The notes under the pieces were generated by a model. The model did no database searches, was not told the origin of the DNA, and saw nothing but the letters and a program-made list of their open reading frames with translations. Positions 42,993-51,176 of a stretch of DNA of 64,000 bases are shown one piece after another. The stretch comes from JAUSIF01 sp963711595 (GTDB taxonomy: Bacteria; Pseudomonadota; Alphaproteobacteria; Rhizobiales; Xanthobacteraceae). Position numbers and translations under genes: made by a program. The number at the start of each line of letters is the position of its first letter. The stretch's first letter is position 1. The stretch is taken from the NCBI GenBank assembly GCA_963711595.1, contig CAVQER010000005.1, positions 496,001 through 560,000 on the forward strand, written 5' to 3'.

Positions 42993-43763
42993 CTAGGCCA
43001 ACGCCAGCACCTTCGCCGCCGCGTCGAACTCCGCGCGCCGCGCCGCGCGGCGCACCCCGGCCTCGGCATCCTCGCCCCACCGGGCGACGTTCCAGTCCTC
43101 GTCCACGTGCGCAGCTGCCCAGGCGGTATCCGCGGAGAGCCTTTCGCGCGCGAGTGCAAGCGCAATCAACGCCGAGCCCGAGAGCGCCGTGGCGGAGGCG
43201 AGCGCCGCAAGCGCGAGCGGCGAACTTGCTTTCGCGACCTCCGCACGCACGGCGGAAATCGCATCCAGCGGCTGTGCCACATGTTGCACCCCCTCGGCAC
43301 AGAGGAAGCGCGCACCGAGCGCATCGCGTGCCCACTCGAGCACTGGGTCCCAAGCCGACTTCTGCGCCGCGACGAGGCCTTCCGGCTCCCCCGCGCGATA
43401 GCAGACGAGATCCGTTCCGGCGTATTTCGTGATTTCGCTGACAACGGCCCCCCGTTCCTCCGCCACGCGGTCGAGTGCTACATTGGCGAGTCTCGTCAGC
43501 GGCATTGCTCCGGGATTGATCGTTTCGCCCTGCGCGGCCCACTCCGCCGCGACCGCTTCCGCGAGCGGCCGCGAGGGCAGTACGAGCGCGCGCTTCGCCG
43601 GTGTCTGCGCGGGCTTCCCGTCGAGCCGCACCTCGAATCCGCCGCCACTCTCGGCAACGTTCGCCTCCTTGTAGAAGCGCTTTGGTAACGCCGGCCGCAT
43701 GCCGCGCTGAACGCGCTGTATCGGGCCATCGGCGCTTGCGAGTTCTTCGAGAACGCTGCGCAT
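42993..43763 (-). CDS. ATP12-family F1-ATPase assembly chaperone
   Basis: 256-residue ATP12-family protein, which binds the F1 ATP synthase alpha subunit before assembly. Recognised from KRFYKEANVAESGGGFEVRLDGKPAQTPAKRAL, EWAAQGETINPGAMPLTRLAN and DLVCYRAGEPEGL. Alphaproteobacterial ATP12 genes often follow crcB-rluC; here an FRG gene sits between rluC and ATP12. A start further upstream is also possible but the ATG at 43763 fits. Confidence 0.88.
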   Translation of the reverse strand: MRSVLEELASADGPIQRVQRGMRPALPKRFYKEANVAESGGGFEVRLDGKPAQTPAKRALVLPSRPLAEAVAAEWAAQGETINPGAMPLTRLANVALDRVAEERGAVVSEITKYAGTDLVCYRAGEPEGLVAAQKSAWDPVLEWARDALGARFLCAEGVQHVAQPLDAISAVRAEVAKASSPLALAALASATALSGSALIALALARERLSADTAWAAAHVDEDWNVARWGEDAEAGVRRAARRAEFDAAAKVLALA

Positions 43764-43774
43764 TACACCATCTT

Positions 43775-43865
43775 ACCCTCTCCCAGCCGAAGTCGGATGT
43801 TTCCGACTTCGGCCACTTCAATAGTTAGCGAACTCGGGAACACCCGAGTTCGCTGGGGAGAGGGT
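43775..43865. repeat. Two hairpins nested in an outer palindrome
   Basis: Outer arms ACCCTCTCCCA (43775-43785) and TGGGGAGAGGGT (43854-43865) enclose two perfect hairpins: GCCGAAGTCGGA-TGTT-TCCGACTTCGGC (43786-43813) and GCGAACTCGGG-AACA-CCCGAGTTCGC (43828-43853). The loops are reverse complements, so the hairpins face opposite ways. A related pair is nested in a different palindrome at 54772-54835. Confidence 0.85.
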
Positions 43866-44728
43866 CACTTTTTGGATCGCCGCCGCCTGCTCGACCGGAT
43901 CTTCCGCCGCCGACGGGGCCGTGCGGCACGCCGCCGATCGTCGTCCTTTTGCAGGCGCTCTCTCACCGATCTGACGATACCATCAAGGCCGGGAAAGAGT
44001 TCGGCGGAAGTAGCGTTCATCCGATCGAGCCGCCGCTGCAATATCTGCAGCTCAGCCTTGCTGAGCCGAAGTCGCAACTTGACGACGTTCGTGTCCTTCT
44101 CCCAGCCAGGCATTGCCGTGACGTTTCGGACGAAGCTCACCCCGACATTGCCGGGACAGAGATAGGTGCCCTGCTGAACGATCAGGCGCTCATGCAGATC
44201 GGCCGGCTTCTCCGGCAGGACGAACTTGCGCGCCCTGCTGCCCATGTAGATTTCCACGAATGAACGATCGTCCCGTGTTGCACGCGCAATGCGCGCCTGC
44301 ACGCGCTGCTTTCCAACGATCGCGGCGGCCAATTCTTTGCACCAGCGGGTGTTGACGCACCAAATCGTTCCGCGTCCTCCGCCAAAATCGATTGCGAATT
44401 TCGCCGCGACAAACGGGGAGTGGGAACATTCCAGCAAGCGAGTCGGCATACGGTAGTGCTGCATGACGGAGAGGCAATAAAGCACGTCCGACCTGACCAG
44501 AACCTGGTTGTCGAACCGGTAGCGGCGCCTGAATTCCAGGATCGTTTGCCGCTCGACACCGGGCGCGTGTGCCATGTTGGCTTTCCAGTTGCCCAGCAGC
44601 CGCTCCAGCGAGCCCGCGAGCGGCCAGTTCTCGGATTGTCCGCGGTAAACCCATTCGCCTTGGTGCCGGGAAAGATAGTCGGTAAGCGCTCGTACCGACG
44701 AAATCGTTCGACTGGCGAAGGTTTTCAT
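43865..44728 (-). CDS. FRG-domain protein
   Basis: 287-residue protein of the FRG family, recognised from WVYRGQSENWPLAGSLERLL near the N-terminus and MQHYRMPTRLLECSHSPFVA in the middle, the paired motifs after which the domain is named. The C-terminus is a long Arg/Lys-rich tail (RRRAARPRRRRKIRSSRRRR) that may bind nucleic acid. Biochemical role unknown; FRG genes are common in phage-defence and mobile regions. It lies between rluC and the ATP12 gene. Confidence 0.75.
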   Translation of the reverse strand: MKTFASRTISSVRALTDYLSRHQGEWVYRGQSENWPLAGSLERLLGNWKANMAHAPGVERQTILEFRRRYRFDNQVLVRSDVLYCLSVMQHYRMPTRLLECSHSPFVAAKFAIDFGGGRGTIWCVNTRWCKELAAAIVGKQRVQARIARATRDDRSFVEIYMGSRARKFVLPEKPADLHERLIVQQGTYLCPGNVGVSFVRNVTAMPGWEKDTNVVKLRLRLSKAELQILQRRLDRMNATSAELFPGLDGIVRSVRERLQKDDDRRRAARPRRRRKIRSSRRRRSKK

Positions 44729-44740
44729 CGGCGCCTTCCG

Positions 44741-45940
44741 TCACTCCTCCGGCGCCTGTTCGATCGGATCGAAGCGCTTCGCGTCGAGCCCGAGTAAATT
44801 CCAGCTCTGCTGCATGTGCGGCGGCAGCGGCGCGGTGACGTCGAGCGTGCCCTTGCCGCTCGGATGCGGGATCACGATGCGCCGCGCGAGCAGATGCAGA
44901 CGGTTCTGCAGACCGCCCGGAAGCTCCCAGTTCTCGATGTCGAAGTACTTGTCGTCGCCGATGATCGGATGGCCGATCGCCGCCGCATGCGCCCGCAATT
45001 GATGTGTGCGGCCGGTGACCGGTTTCATCGAGAGCCATGCAAGCTTCTGCGCCGCGTGATCGACCACCGCGTAGTATGTGACCGCGTGCATCGCGTCGTC
45101 ATCGCCGTGTTCTGCGATCCGCATGCGCTCGCCACTCGGCCCGCCACCCTTGGCGAGAAAGCCGGAAACGCGGCCCTGATGCGGTCGCGGAACGCCGGCA
45201 ACGAGCGCCCAGTAAATCTTGCGTGCGGAGCGCGTTCGGAACGTTTTCGCGAGCGTCGCCGCCGCAAGGCGCGTCTTCGCCACCAGCAAAACGCCGGACG
45301 TATCCTTGTCGAGGCGGTGCACGAGCCGCGGCTTCACCCCGTCCTTCGTACGCAGCGCCTCGAGCAACCCGTCGACGTGCCGGACCGTGCCCGATCCCCC
45401 CTGCACTGCAAGCCCCGTCGGCTTGTTCAGCACGAGCACCTCGCGGTCCTCGTAAAGCGTGATCGATTTCAGAAATTCGGCGTCGCTCTTCGCGCTCTGC
45501 TTTAAGTCGCGCCGAGGAGGGGAGGCCGGCTCACGAGTCGCGGGCAGGGGATCGTGCGAAGTTCGCGAGGAGGGGCCTGCGCCCTCCCCGCTGCTCTTAA
45601 CCCTCCCCCTCTGGGGGAGGGTCGAACCGCGAAGCGGTTCGGGGTGGGGGCGCCCTTCGCGTTCCCCACGATCCGATCCCCCTACCCGGCCGCTCGCTCG
45701 CGCTTGCGACCACCCTCCCCCTTTGTGGGAGGGAAATTTTTCGATCGGCGGCACGCGCACCTTCTGCCCGCTCGCGAGCCGCGTGTTCGTTTTCACGCGC
45801 CCGCCGTCCACCCTCACCTGTCCCGTGCGGAGAAGTTTCTGCAGATGCCCGAATGGCAACGCGGGGAAATGCTCCTTGAACCAGCGGTCGACCCGCATCC
45901 CCTCCTCGTCGTCGTTCACCCGGCGCGTTTCGACTGCCAT
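44741..45940 (-). CDS. rluC: RluC/RluD-type 23S rRNA pseudouridine synthase with repeat-coded insert
   Basis: 399-residue pseudouridine synthase that isomerises specific uridines in 23S rRNA. An S4 RNA-binding domain occupies residues 10-65 (VDRWFKEHFPALPFGHLQKLL), and the catalytic domain begins near residue 160 with LYEDREVLVLNKPTGLAVQ and the catalytic Asp211 in HRLDKDTSG. Residues about 66-148, normally a short linker, are an insertion translated from palindromic DNA (rich in Gly, Arg, Ser, Pro). The insert keeps the frame, so the enzyme may still fold. 3 bp separate it from crcB upstream. Confidence 0.88.
   Translation of the reverse strand: MAVETRRVNDDEEGMRVDRWFKEHFPALPFGHLQKLLRTGQVRVDGGRVKTNTRLASGQKVRVPPIEKFPSHKGGGWSQARASGRVGGSDRGEREGRPHPEPLRGSTLPQRGRVKSSGEGAGPSSRTSHDPLPATREPASPPRRDLKQSAKSDAEFLKSITLYEDREVLVLNKPTGLAVQGGSGTVRHVDGLLEALRTKDGVKPRLVHRLDKDTSGVLLVAKTRLAAATLAKTFRTRSARKIYWALVAGVPRPHQGRVSGFLAKGGGPSGERMRIAEHGDDDAMHAVTYYAVVDHAAQKLAWLSMKPVTGRTHQLRAHAAAIGHPIIGDDKYFDIENWELPGGLQNRLHLLARRIVIPHPSGKGTLDVTAPLPPHMQQSWNLLGLDAKRFDPIEQAPEE
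45594..45737. repeat. Palindromic element inside rluC
   Basis: CCCTCCCACAAAGGGGGAGGG on the minus strand (45713-45735) and ACCCTCCCCCAGAGGGGGAG near 45595-45618 border smaller inverted repeats (GAACCGCTTCGCGGTTC at 45625-45641). Coded in frame in the S4-catalytic linker of the pseudouridine synthase. Confidence 0.75.
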
Positions 45941-45943
45941 GCT

Positions 45944-46324
45944 TCACCCGAGCGAGCGGACTGCGAACAGGCCGAGGAAGATCGCGAAGAGCGACAGGCC
46001 GACCGATGCAATTACGTATGCCGCGCCCTGCCCCACTTCGCCGCGCTCGAACAGTAGGGCAAAGTCGAGCGAGAACGCCGAGAACGTGGTGAAGCCGCCG
46101 AGAATCCCGGTCGCGAGCAACAGACGCATGTGATGCGCCATGCCGGTGTCGCGGAACGCGAAGTAGGCGGCGAGCGCACCGATCAGAAATGAGCCCAGCA
46201 CGTTCACGATCAACGTGCCCCAGGGGAACGTGACCCCGAACGCTTGCGCGGATGCGAGATTGACGCCGTGCCGCAATGCCGCGCCGATGCCGCCGCCGAG
46301 AAAGACGAGAAATGTTGCGATCAT
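45944..46324 (-). CDS. crcB: CrcB/Fluc fluoride channel
   Basis: 126-residue fluoride exporter of the CrcB family; acts as a dual-topology dimer in the inner membrane. Conserved motifs: GGGIGAALRHGVN, GTLIVNVLGSFLIG and GILGGFTTFSAFSLD with the Phe-box Phe and Thr/Ser residues. Directly upstream of rluC, matching the common alphaproteobacterial order. A fluoride riboswitch was not recognised in the 126 bp before it. Confidence 0.92.
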   Translation of the reverse strand: MIATFLVFLGGGIGAALRHGVNLASAQAFGVTFPWGTLIVNVLGSFLIGALAAYFAFRDTGMAHHMRLLLATGILGGFTTFSAFSLDFALLFERGEVGQGAAYVIASVGLSLFAIFLGLFAVRSLG

Positions 46325-46450
46325 GTGAGAACCAGCGCGTATGGCCGCGACGGTGATACGTGCCCGTTCGCGAACGGACAAGTGCGCGATTTCCCCTTGA
46401 TCCCCTGCCCTGAAGCCGGTTCACTTTGGCCCTAAGTCGGGGAGGACGCC

Positions 46451-47359
46451 ATGAGCAAGCCGGCCGCAGCCAAGCCAACCGGTGGCAAGATGCCCGCGGA
46501 CATCGCAAAGAAAATCCAAGCGATCGGGCCCGTCATCGATCCGCCCGCGACGGCAGCCGTCTATGCGCCCCTGCACGCGAAGGAGCCCTACGCCGGCGTG
46601 AAGGTCACCCGCGACATGAAGTACGGCGCCGATCCGCGCCACATCCTCGATATCTTCGAACCGGCGCAGGCCGGCGGCCCGCGGCCGGTGTTCATCTACA
46701 TTCACGGCGGTGGCTACACGGGTGGCCACAAGCGCGAGGGCGACAACTTCTTCTTCGACAACATCATGCTGTGGGCCGTGCGCAACGGCATGATCGGCGT
46801 CAACGCCACCTATCGCCTCGCGCCCGCGCACGCCTGGCCTGCCGGCCCGGAAGATGTCGCAGCGGTGGTGCGCGGCGTGCATGCCCATGTCGCGAAGCAT
46901 CACGGCGGCGATACGTCACGCATCTTCCTTGCCGGTCATTCGGCCGGCGGCACGCATGTCGCGAGCTACGCGGCCATGCCGCAATTTCACGGGCCCGAAG
47001 GTCACGGGCTGCGCGGACTGATCCTGATCTCCGGCAACTTCGATATTTCCACCGTCACGAAGCCTGACGAGCGCTACGTCAGCTATTTTGGCGCCGACAC
47101 CTCCAAGTACGGCGAGCGTTCCCCTTTCGCCGGCCTCCTCAAGACCGAGATTCCGCTGTTCATTGCCTATGGCGGCCTCGAACCGCCGCCGATACTCGAG
47201 CAGAGCGAGCGGCTCGTCGCCGCACTGACGGCCGCGAACCGCCCGGCCGAGGTGATCCAGCTGCCGGACCACGGCCACATCTCGATCACCTACTCCATCA
47301 ATACGGACGATACCGAGCTCAGCGACGCCATGCTCGCGTTCATCGACAACAATCGCTAG
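46451..47359 (+). CDS. Alpha/beta-hydrolase esterase (cytosolic)
   Basis: 302-residue hormone-sensitive-lipase-like esterase. Oxyanion motif HGGGY at residue 85; nucleophile GHSAGG with Ser164; the final His lies in DHGHIS. No signal peptide. A paralogue with a signal peptide follows 119 bp downstream (16-nt spacing plus leader), sharing most of the framework (DIAKKIQAIGPVIDPP versus DIAAKVKEIGRVIDPP). Small carboxylester or carbamate hydrolysis is likely; the substrate is unknown. GGGGAGGA precedes the ATG. Confidence 0.85.
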   Translation: MSKPAAAKPTGGKMPADIAKKIQAIGPVIDPPATAAVYAPLHAKEPYAGVKVTRDMKYGADPRHILDIFEPAQAGGPRPVFIYIHGGGYTGGHKREGDNFFFDNIMLWAVRNGMIGVNATYRLAPAHAWPAGPEDVAAVVRGVHAHVAKHHGGDTSRIFLAGHSAGGTHVASYAAMPQFHGPEGHGLRGLILISGNFDISTVTKPDERYVSYFGADTSKYGERSPFAGLLKTEIPLFIAYGGLEPPPILEQSERLVAALTAANRPAEVIQLPDHGHISITYSINTDDTELSDAMLAFIDNNR

Positions 47360-47478
47360 GCGCGATGCCGCAGCGGGCGGGTTTGCGATGTCTGTTACCG
47401 GCGGCCGCCGTGTTCACCGCGTTTCCAATTGCAGCATTATTTGAGCGTGGCGGCAGCGCGAATGACGGGGAGGAAAGC

Positions 47479-48423
47479 ATGAAGATCGATCAAGTTCAGT
47501 TGCTGCTGGCGAGTTGCGTCGCACTGCTCGCATTTGCGGCACCCGCGAGCGCACAGATGCCGGATGACATCGCGGCAAAGGTGAAAGAGATCGGCCGCGT
47601 GATCGATCCTCCCAAGACCGCCCCGCTGTATGTGCCGTTGCATCCGAAGGAGCCGTACGACGGGGTGAAGGTGACGCGCGAAGTAAAATACGGCCCAGAC
47701 GCCCGCAACGCCCTCGACGTGTTTACCCCTGACAACCTGAGCGGACCGGCGCCTGTGTTCATTTACATCTACGGCGGCGGATTCGTCGGCGGCAACAAGC
47801 GCGGAGCGGACAGCCCGTTCTACGACAACTTCATGCTGTTCGCGTCGAAGAACGGCATGGTGGGTGTCAATGCAGGATATCGGCTCGCGCCGGCGAACCC
47901 GTGGCCGGCGGGGATCGAGGATGTCGCGGCCGTCGTAAAGTGGGTGCGCCAGAACATCGCGAGTCATGGCGGTGATCCGCAGCGAATTTTCCTGGCGGGA
48001 AGTTCGTCGGGCGCCGCTCTCGTTGCCGGCTACCTCGTCGACCCCAAGCTTCATCCGGAGCCAAACAACGCGGGCGTGAAGGGTGTCTTGTTGCTCGCAG
48101 GCACTTTCGACTTCACGCTGTTTCCCGCGGCACCGAACATCAAGCAATATCTCGGCGAAGACACCGCCAAATACGAAGCCCGCTCCCCGCTGATCGGCTT
48201 GTTGAAAAGCGAGTTGCCGATTTTTGTTGCGTGGGCGGAGTTCGATCCCCCGGACATCGCGCGGCAGTCGAGGATTCTCTACGCCAACCTTTGCAACAAA
48301 GGGCGTTGCCCCAAGCGCCTCTTCCTTCCGAAGCACAGTCACATGTCCACCGTGTACGCGGTGAACACCGACGACAAGCAGCTCGCCGACGGCATGCTCG
48401 AGTTCATCAAGGGGGTGAAGTGA
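47479..48423 (+). CDS. Exported alpha/beta-hydrolase esterase
   Basis: 314-residue paralogue of the preceding esterase with a signal peptide (MKIDQVQLLLASCVALLAFAAPASA) preceded by GGGGAGG. The oxyanion motif is YGGGF (Tyr98 replaces the usual His), and the nucleophile elbow is GSSSG with Ser176. The final catalytic His lies in KHSHMS. It is therefore a periplasmic version of a duplicated gene; the Tyr-GGG change may alter substrate size or activity. A longer in-frame start upstream adds an unlikely leader. Confidence 0.82.
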   Translation: MKIDQVQLLLASCVALLAFAAPASAQMPDDIAAKVKEIGRVIDPPKTAPLYVPLHPKEPYDGVKVTREVKYGPDARNALDVFTPDNLSGPAPVFIYIYGGGFVGGNKRGADSPFYDNFMLFASKNGMVGVNAGYRLAPANPWPAGIEDVAAVVKWVRQNIASHGGDPQRIFLAGSSSGAALVAGYLVDPKLHPEPNNAGVKGVLLLAGTFDFTLFPAAPNIKQYLGEDTAKYEARSPLIGLLKSELPIFVAWAEFDPPDIARQSRILYANLCNKGRCPKRLFLPKHSHMSTVYAVNTDDKQLADGMLEFIKGVK

Positions 48424-48429
48424 CGATCG

Positions 48430-49227
48430 TCACGGAGTGACGATCGTCATGCCCGCGCTCGTCGCGGGCATCCACGCCTTGATCCGCAAAGAAGGAAGAC
48501 GTGGATGGCCGGGACAAGCCCGGCCATGACTGAGTGGAGTTACACCAACCCGGCAAATCCCAGTGCAGCCGCCTCCGCGAGCGCTGACGGATCTCTCAGT
48601 CATTCCGGGACGCGCCGAAGGCGCGGGCCCGGAATCCATATTCCAGTGCGGTGGCCATGGATTCCGGGCTCGCCGCTTCGCGGCGCCCCGGAATGACTCA
48701 GACAGTCCCGCAAATCCGATCGCAGCCGCCGCCGCGAGCGCCCACAGCGGATTGATCCGGCTCCAGAAGGCGATCGCTGCCGTTGCTGCGGTAATCGCAA
48801 ACGCGACGAGGCTATTGTCCGCCGCGAGTGCCAGGAGATACGCACTCGCGGCGATGAAGCCGATCGTGACCGGCACAAGCCCAGCCTGCGTCGCGATCCG
48901 CCACGGCGCGTCGCGGAAGCGGTCCCACGCGCGCGTGACGAGATAGGCGATGGTGCATGTCGGCACGGTGAGCGCGGCGGTGGCGAGCATCGCTCCGGTA
49001 AATCCGGCGAGCTGCCAGCCGATCAACGTCACGAACAGGACGTTCGGGCCGGGCGCCGCCTGCGCGATCGCGAACAGGTCCGCGAACTGCTGATTGGTGA
49101 GCGCGCCCGTCACCTCCACGGTCTGGCGGTGCAGTTCGGGCACGATCGTGTTCACGCCGCCGACGGCGACAAGCGACAAGAGCGCGAGGTGCAGCGTGAA
49201 GCTCGCGATCGGGCTCTGCGCGTTCAC
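48430..49227 (-). CDS. chrA: Chromate transporter, second half, 3' end running through repeats
   Basis: 265-residue frame. The first ~174 residues are a ChrA half with about six helices (GGVNTIVPELHRQTVE, then PGPNVLFVTLIG, the conserved signature, and TVPTCTIAYLV). From about residue 175 the frame is coded by repeats: a palindrome at 48599-48697 sits between two imperfect copies of the gene's own 3' end. The outer copy still reads ALAEAAALGFAGLV and then a stop in another frame, showing the ancestral end. The extra ~90 residues are therefore probably not functional sequence. Overlaps the first half by 4 bp. Confidence 0.8.
   Translation of the reverse strand: MNAQSPIASFTLHLALLSLVAVGGVNTIVPELHRQTVEVTGALTNQQFADLFAIAQAAPGPNVLFVTLIGWQLAGFTGAMLATAALTVPTCTIAYLVTRAWDRFRDAPWRIATQAGLVPVTIGFIAASAYLLALAADNSLVAFAITAATAAIAFWSRINPLWALAAAAAIGFAGLSESFRGAAKRRARNPWPPHWNMDSGPAPSARPGMTERSVSARGGGCTGICRVGVTPLSHGRACPGHPRLPSLRIKAWMPATSAGMTIVTP
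48446..48530. repeat. Dispersed palindromic repeat
   Basis: GTCATGCCCGCGCTCGTCGC and its complement, ATCCACGCC / GACGTGGAT arms, and GGCCGGGACAAGCCCGGCC, as at 30374 and 57720. Lies within the 3' end of the second chromate-transporter gene as currently framed. Confidence 0.75.
48546..48742. repeat. Palindrome flanked by a duplicated chrA 3' end
   Basis: The copies at 48546-48584 and 48706-48742 match at 32 of 40 aligned positions (my count) and both can encode ...GFAGL. Between them lies a palindrome with CATTCCGGGACGCG and CGCGGCGCCCCGGAATG arms, related to the intergenic element at 8640. Confidence 0.75.
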
Positions 49228-49796
49228 CGGACTCTCCAGTAGCAGTAGAGAATGCTGACCGGCGCGAGCACGAGAACGACCCAGTAGAGCGGCAGCCGCA
49301 GCAAGCCCACCGCGATGAAACCGGCAACCGCAAAGAGCAACGGCGCCACCTGCCCTTCCCGGATCAGCGGCATCGCCATCTTGGCCGCCATGGCGACGAT
49401 CAGCCCGGCGGCCGCGGCCGCAAGTCCCGCTAACGCTCCGCGGAGCGTTTCGAGTTCGCCGTAGCGTGCATAGAGCGCGCCGCAGGCGATCATGATGACG
49501 AGCGGAACGCCGACGAGGCCTGTGAACGCCGCCAGCGCCCCGGGAATCCCGCTGAATCGCGAGCCCACGATTATGGAAAGGTTCACGATATTGGGCCCGG
49601 GCAGGAACTGACAGAGTGCGAGGGCCTCGGCAAACTCGCGCTCACCGAGCCATTGGCGCCGCTCCACAAGCATGCGTCGCGCCCACGGCAGCACGCCCCC
49701 AAACCCCGACAGGGATATGCCGAGGAAGCCCAGGAACAGATCGGAAAGCTCGGGAGTTTTCGGAGTGGCGGGATCGCCGGCGAAAGATTCGGCCAT
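49224..49796 (-). CDS. chrA: Chromate transporter, first half
   Basis: 190-residue membrane protein, first half of a bipartite ChrA. The signature FGGVLPWARRMLVERR and PGPNIVNLSIIVGSRF are present, with about six helices. Start at the ATG 49796, 132 bp from the DUF1236 gene on the other strand. The two halves function together as one transporter moving chromate or sulphate-like anions. Confidence 0.88.
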   Translation of the reverse strand: MAESFAGDPATPKTPELSDLFLGFLGISLSGFGGVLPWARRMLVERRQWLGEREFAEALALCQFLPGPNIVNLSIIVGSRFSGIPGALAAFTGLVGVPLVIMIACGALYARYGELETLRGALAGLAAAAAGLIVAMAAKMAMPLIREGQVAPLLFAVAGFIAVGLLRLPLYWVVLVLAPVSILYCYWRVR

Positions 49797-49927
49797 GGAA
49801 CCCGATCTTATCAACGAGGCGGTTCCCGTTCCAGCCGCACGCGGGTGGCGCGGTGGAACCAATTCGCGGGTTCCACGCTTCATCCTGCAGGCGGCGGGCG
49901 CGGATAAACACTCTTTTGGAGGAAGCG

Positions 49928-50626
49928 ATGAAATTGACGAAACACGGTTTGTTGGCGGCGGTCGCCGCGACGGCATTGGTCGCCGGCGCCGGCGCGTTCG
50001 CGCAACAGAGCCCGAGCGCTCCGAGCGGCTCCGGCATTCAAAGCGGCAGCCAGATGGAGAAGCAGGAAACCAAGCAGGCTCCAGGCGGCGCTGCGCAGAA
50101 GGAGGAAACCAAGCAGGCTCCGGGCGGCGCTGCGCAGACGCAGCAGGCTCCGGGTTCGAAGCAAGAGCCGAGAGGCCAGGTGCAGCAACAGCAGCAGGAC
50201 ATGAAGCCCGGCCAGGCACAGCAGAAGCCAGGCGCGAAGGAACCGGGTCAGGCGCAGCAGCCTGGCGCGAAGGAACCAGGTCAGGCGCAGCAGCCTGGCG
50301 CGAAACAGCCGGGTCAGGCGGAGTCGGGTGGCAAGGCTGGCGCCAAGGGTGACGCCAAGTCGGTCGAGCTGAACAGCGAGCAGCGCACCAAGATCAGCAC
50401 GACCATTAAGCAGCAGACAAATCTGAAGCGCGTCTCGCGGACTGAGGTGAACTTCACGATCAACGTCGGCGCGGTGGTCCCCCGGACCGTCGGCCTAGTC
50501 GTGCTGCCTGCACCGATCGTCGCGATCGTTCCGCAGTTCCGCGGCTATCTCTACATCGTGGTCGACGATCAACTGCTGATCATCCACCCGCAAACCTACG
50601 AGATCGTTATGGTGCTTCCGGCCTAA
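49928..50626 (+). CDS. DUF1236 protein 1, with Gln/Pro/Gly repeat linker
   Basis: 232-residue exported protein (signal peptide MKLTKHGLLAAVAATALVAGAGAFA; AGGAAGCG upstream). A long linker of ETKQAPGGAAQ and EPGQAQQPGAK repeats (33-bp unit near 50210-50320) precedes the C-terminal DUF1236 domain, about 75 residues, with VELNSEQRTKISTTI, VNFTINVGAVVPRTVGLVVLP and the ending YEIVMVLPA. DUF1236 proteins are envelope or periplasmic in rhizobia, with no known activity. First of four paralogues. Confidence 0.88.
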   Translation: MKLTKHGLLAAVAATALVAGAGAFAQQSPSAPSGSGIQSGSQMEKQETKQAPGGAAQKEETKQAPGGAAQTQQAPGSKQEPRGQVQQQQQDMKPGQAQQKPGAKEPGQAQQPGAKEPGQAQQPGAKQPGQAESGGKAGAKGDAKSVELNSEQRTKISTTIKQQTNLKRVSRTEVNFTINVGAVVPRTVGLVVLPAPIVAIVPQFRGYLYIVVDDQLLIIHPQTYEIVMVLPA

Positions 50627-50647
50627 CGACGCCGAACAAACAGAACG

Positions 50648-50679
50648 AAAGGGCGGCCCTCGGGCCGCCCTTTCCGTTT
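50648..50679 (+). terminator. Intrinsic terminator after DUF1236 protein 1
   Basis: Stem AAAGGGCGGCC/GGCCGCCCTTT (11 bp) with loop CTCG, followed by CCGTTT. Lies 22 bp after the stop codon. Confidence 0.75.
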
Positions 50680-50697
50680 ACGACGCGCAAAAATTTT

Positions 50698-50982
50698 TCA
50701 GCGCGTGACCGATCCTGTCGCGGCCTGCGGATCAATCGCCGCAGCAACCGAGCGATCGATCGCGCGGTAGTCGGAAAATTTTGTCGTCTCACCGGATCGC
50801 GGCCCGTACTGCGCGTTCACCGACAGAAATTTGTCCAATGTCGATGTCTGCGGATAGTTAAAGGGTGAAAGCAACGTGAAGGGAACAATCAGGAACACGA
50901 AAAGCACGAACGCAATGCACATGGCCGGATCGATCTCGGAATTGAGATTCTGATCCTGTCTGCGGGGGAAGCGCGGGTCCAT
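50698..50982 (-). CDS. Small membrane protein within the DUF1236 cluster
   Basis: 94-residue reading frame with one hydrophobic helix (MCIAFVLFVFLIVPFTLL) and a polar C-terminus (YRAIDRSVAAAIDPQA). It is antisense to the surrounding DUF1236 genes and lies between copies 1 and 2. No strong ribosome-binding site, so the gene call is uncertain. Start taken as the ATG at 50982; a later ATG at 50922 is also possible. Confidence 0.4.
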   Translation of the reverse strand: MDPRFPRRQDQNLNSEIDPAMCIAFVLFVFLIVPFTLLSPFNYPQTSTLDKFLSVNAQYGPRSGETTKFSDYRAIDRSVAAAIDPQAATGSVTR

Positions 50983-51176
50983 CTGCACGGCCACATAACC
51001 GCATAACCGGCTGGGGGTTCCGCCGCGATGCGGCAAAACACTGATTTTCCTTCGGGATTGCCCTGCGACAAAGAGGAACCATCCCCTGGGGCCCTTGTTA
51101 TTCAAGAACAACCAATCCCGGGCGGCGGAACTCAGTCACGCACGCAAAGGCGGAAGCCTCAATCTCGGGTGGTCCC

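Noticed and set aside
46325..46450. Fluoride riboswitch before crcB
   Set aside because: No match to the conserved pseudoknot elements that I could recognise in the 126 bp upstream.
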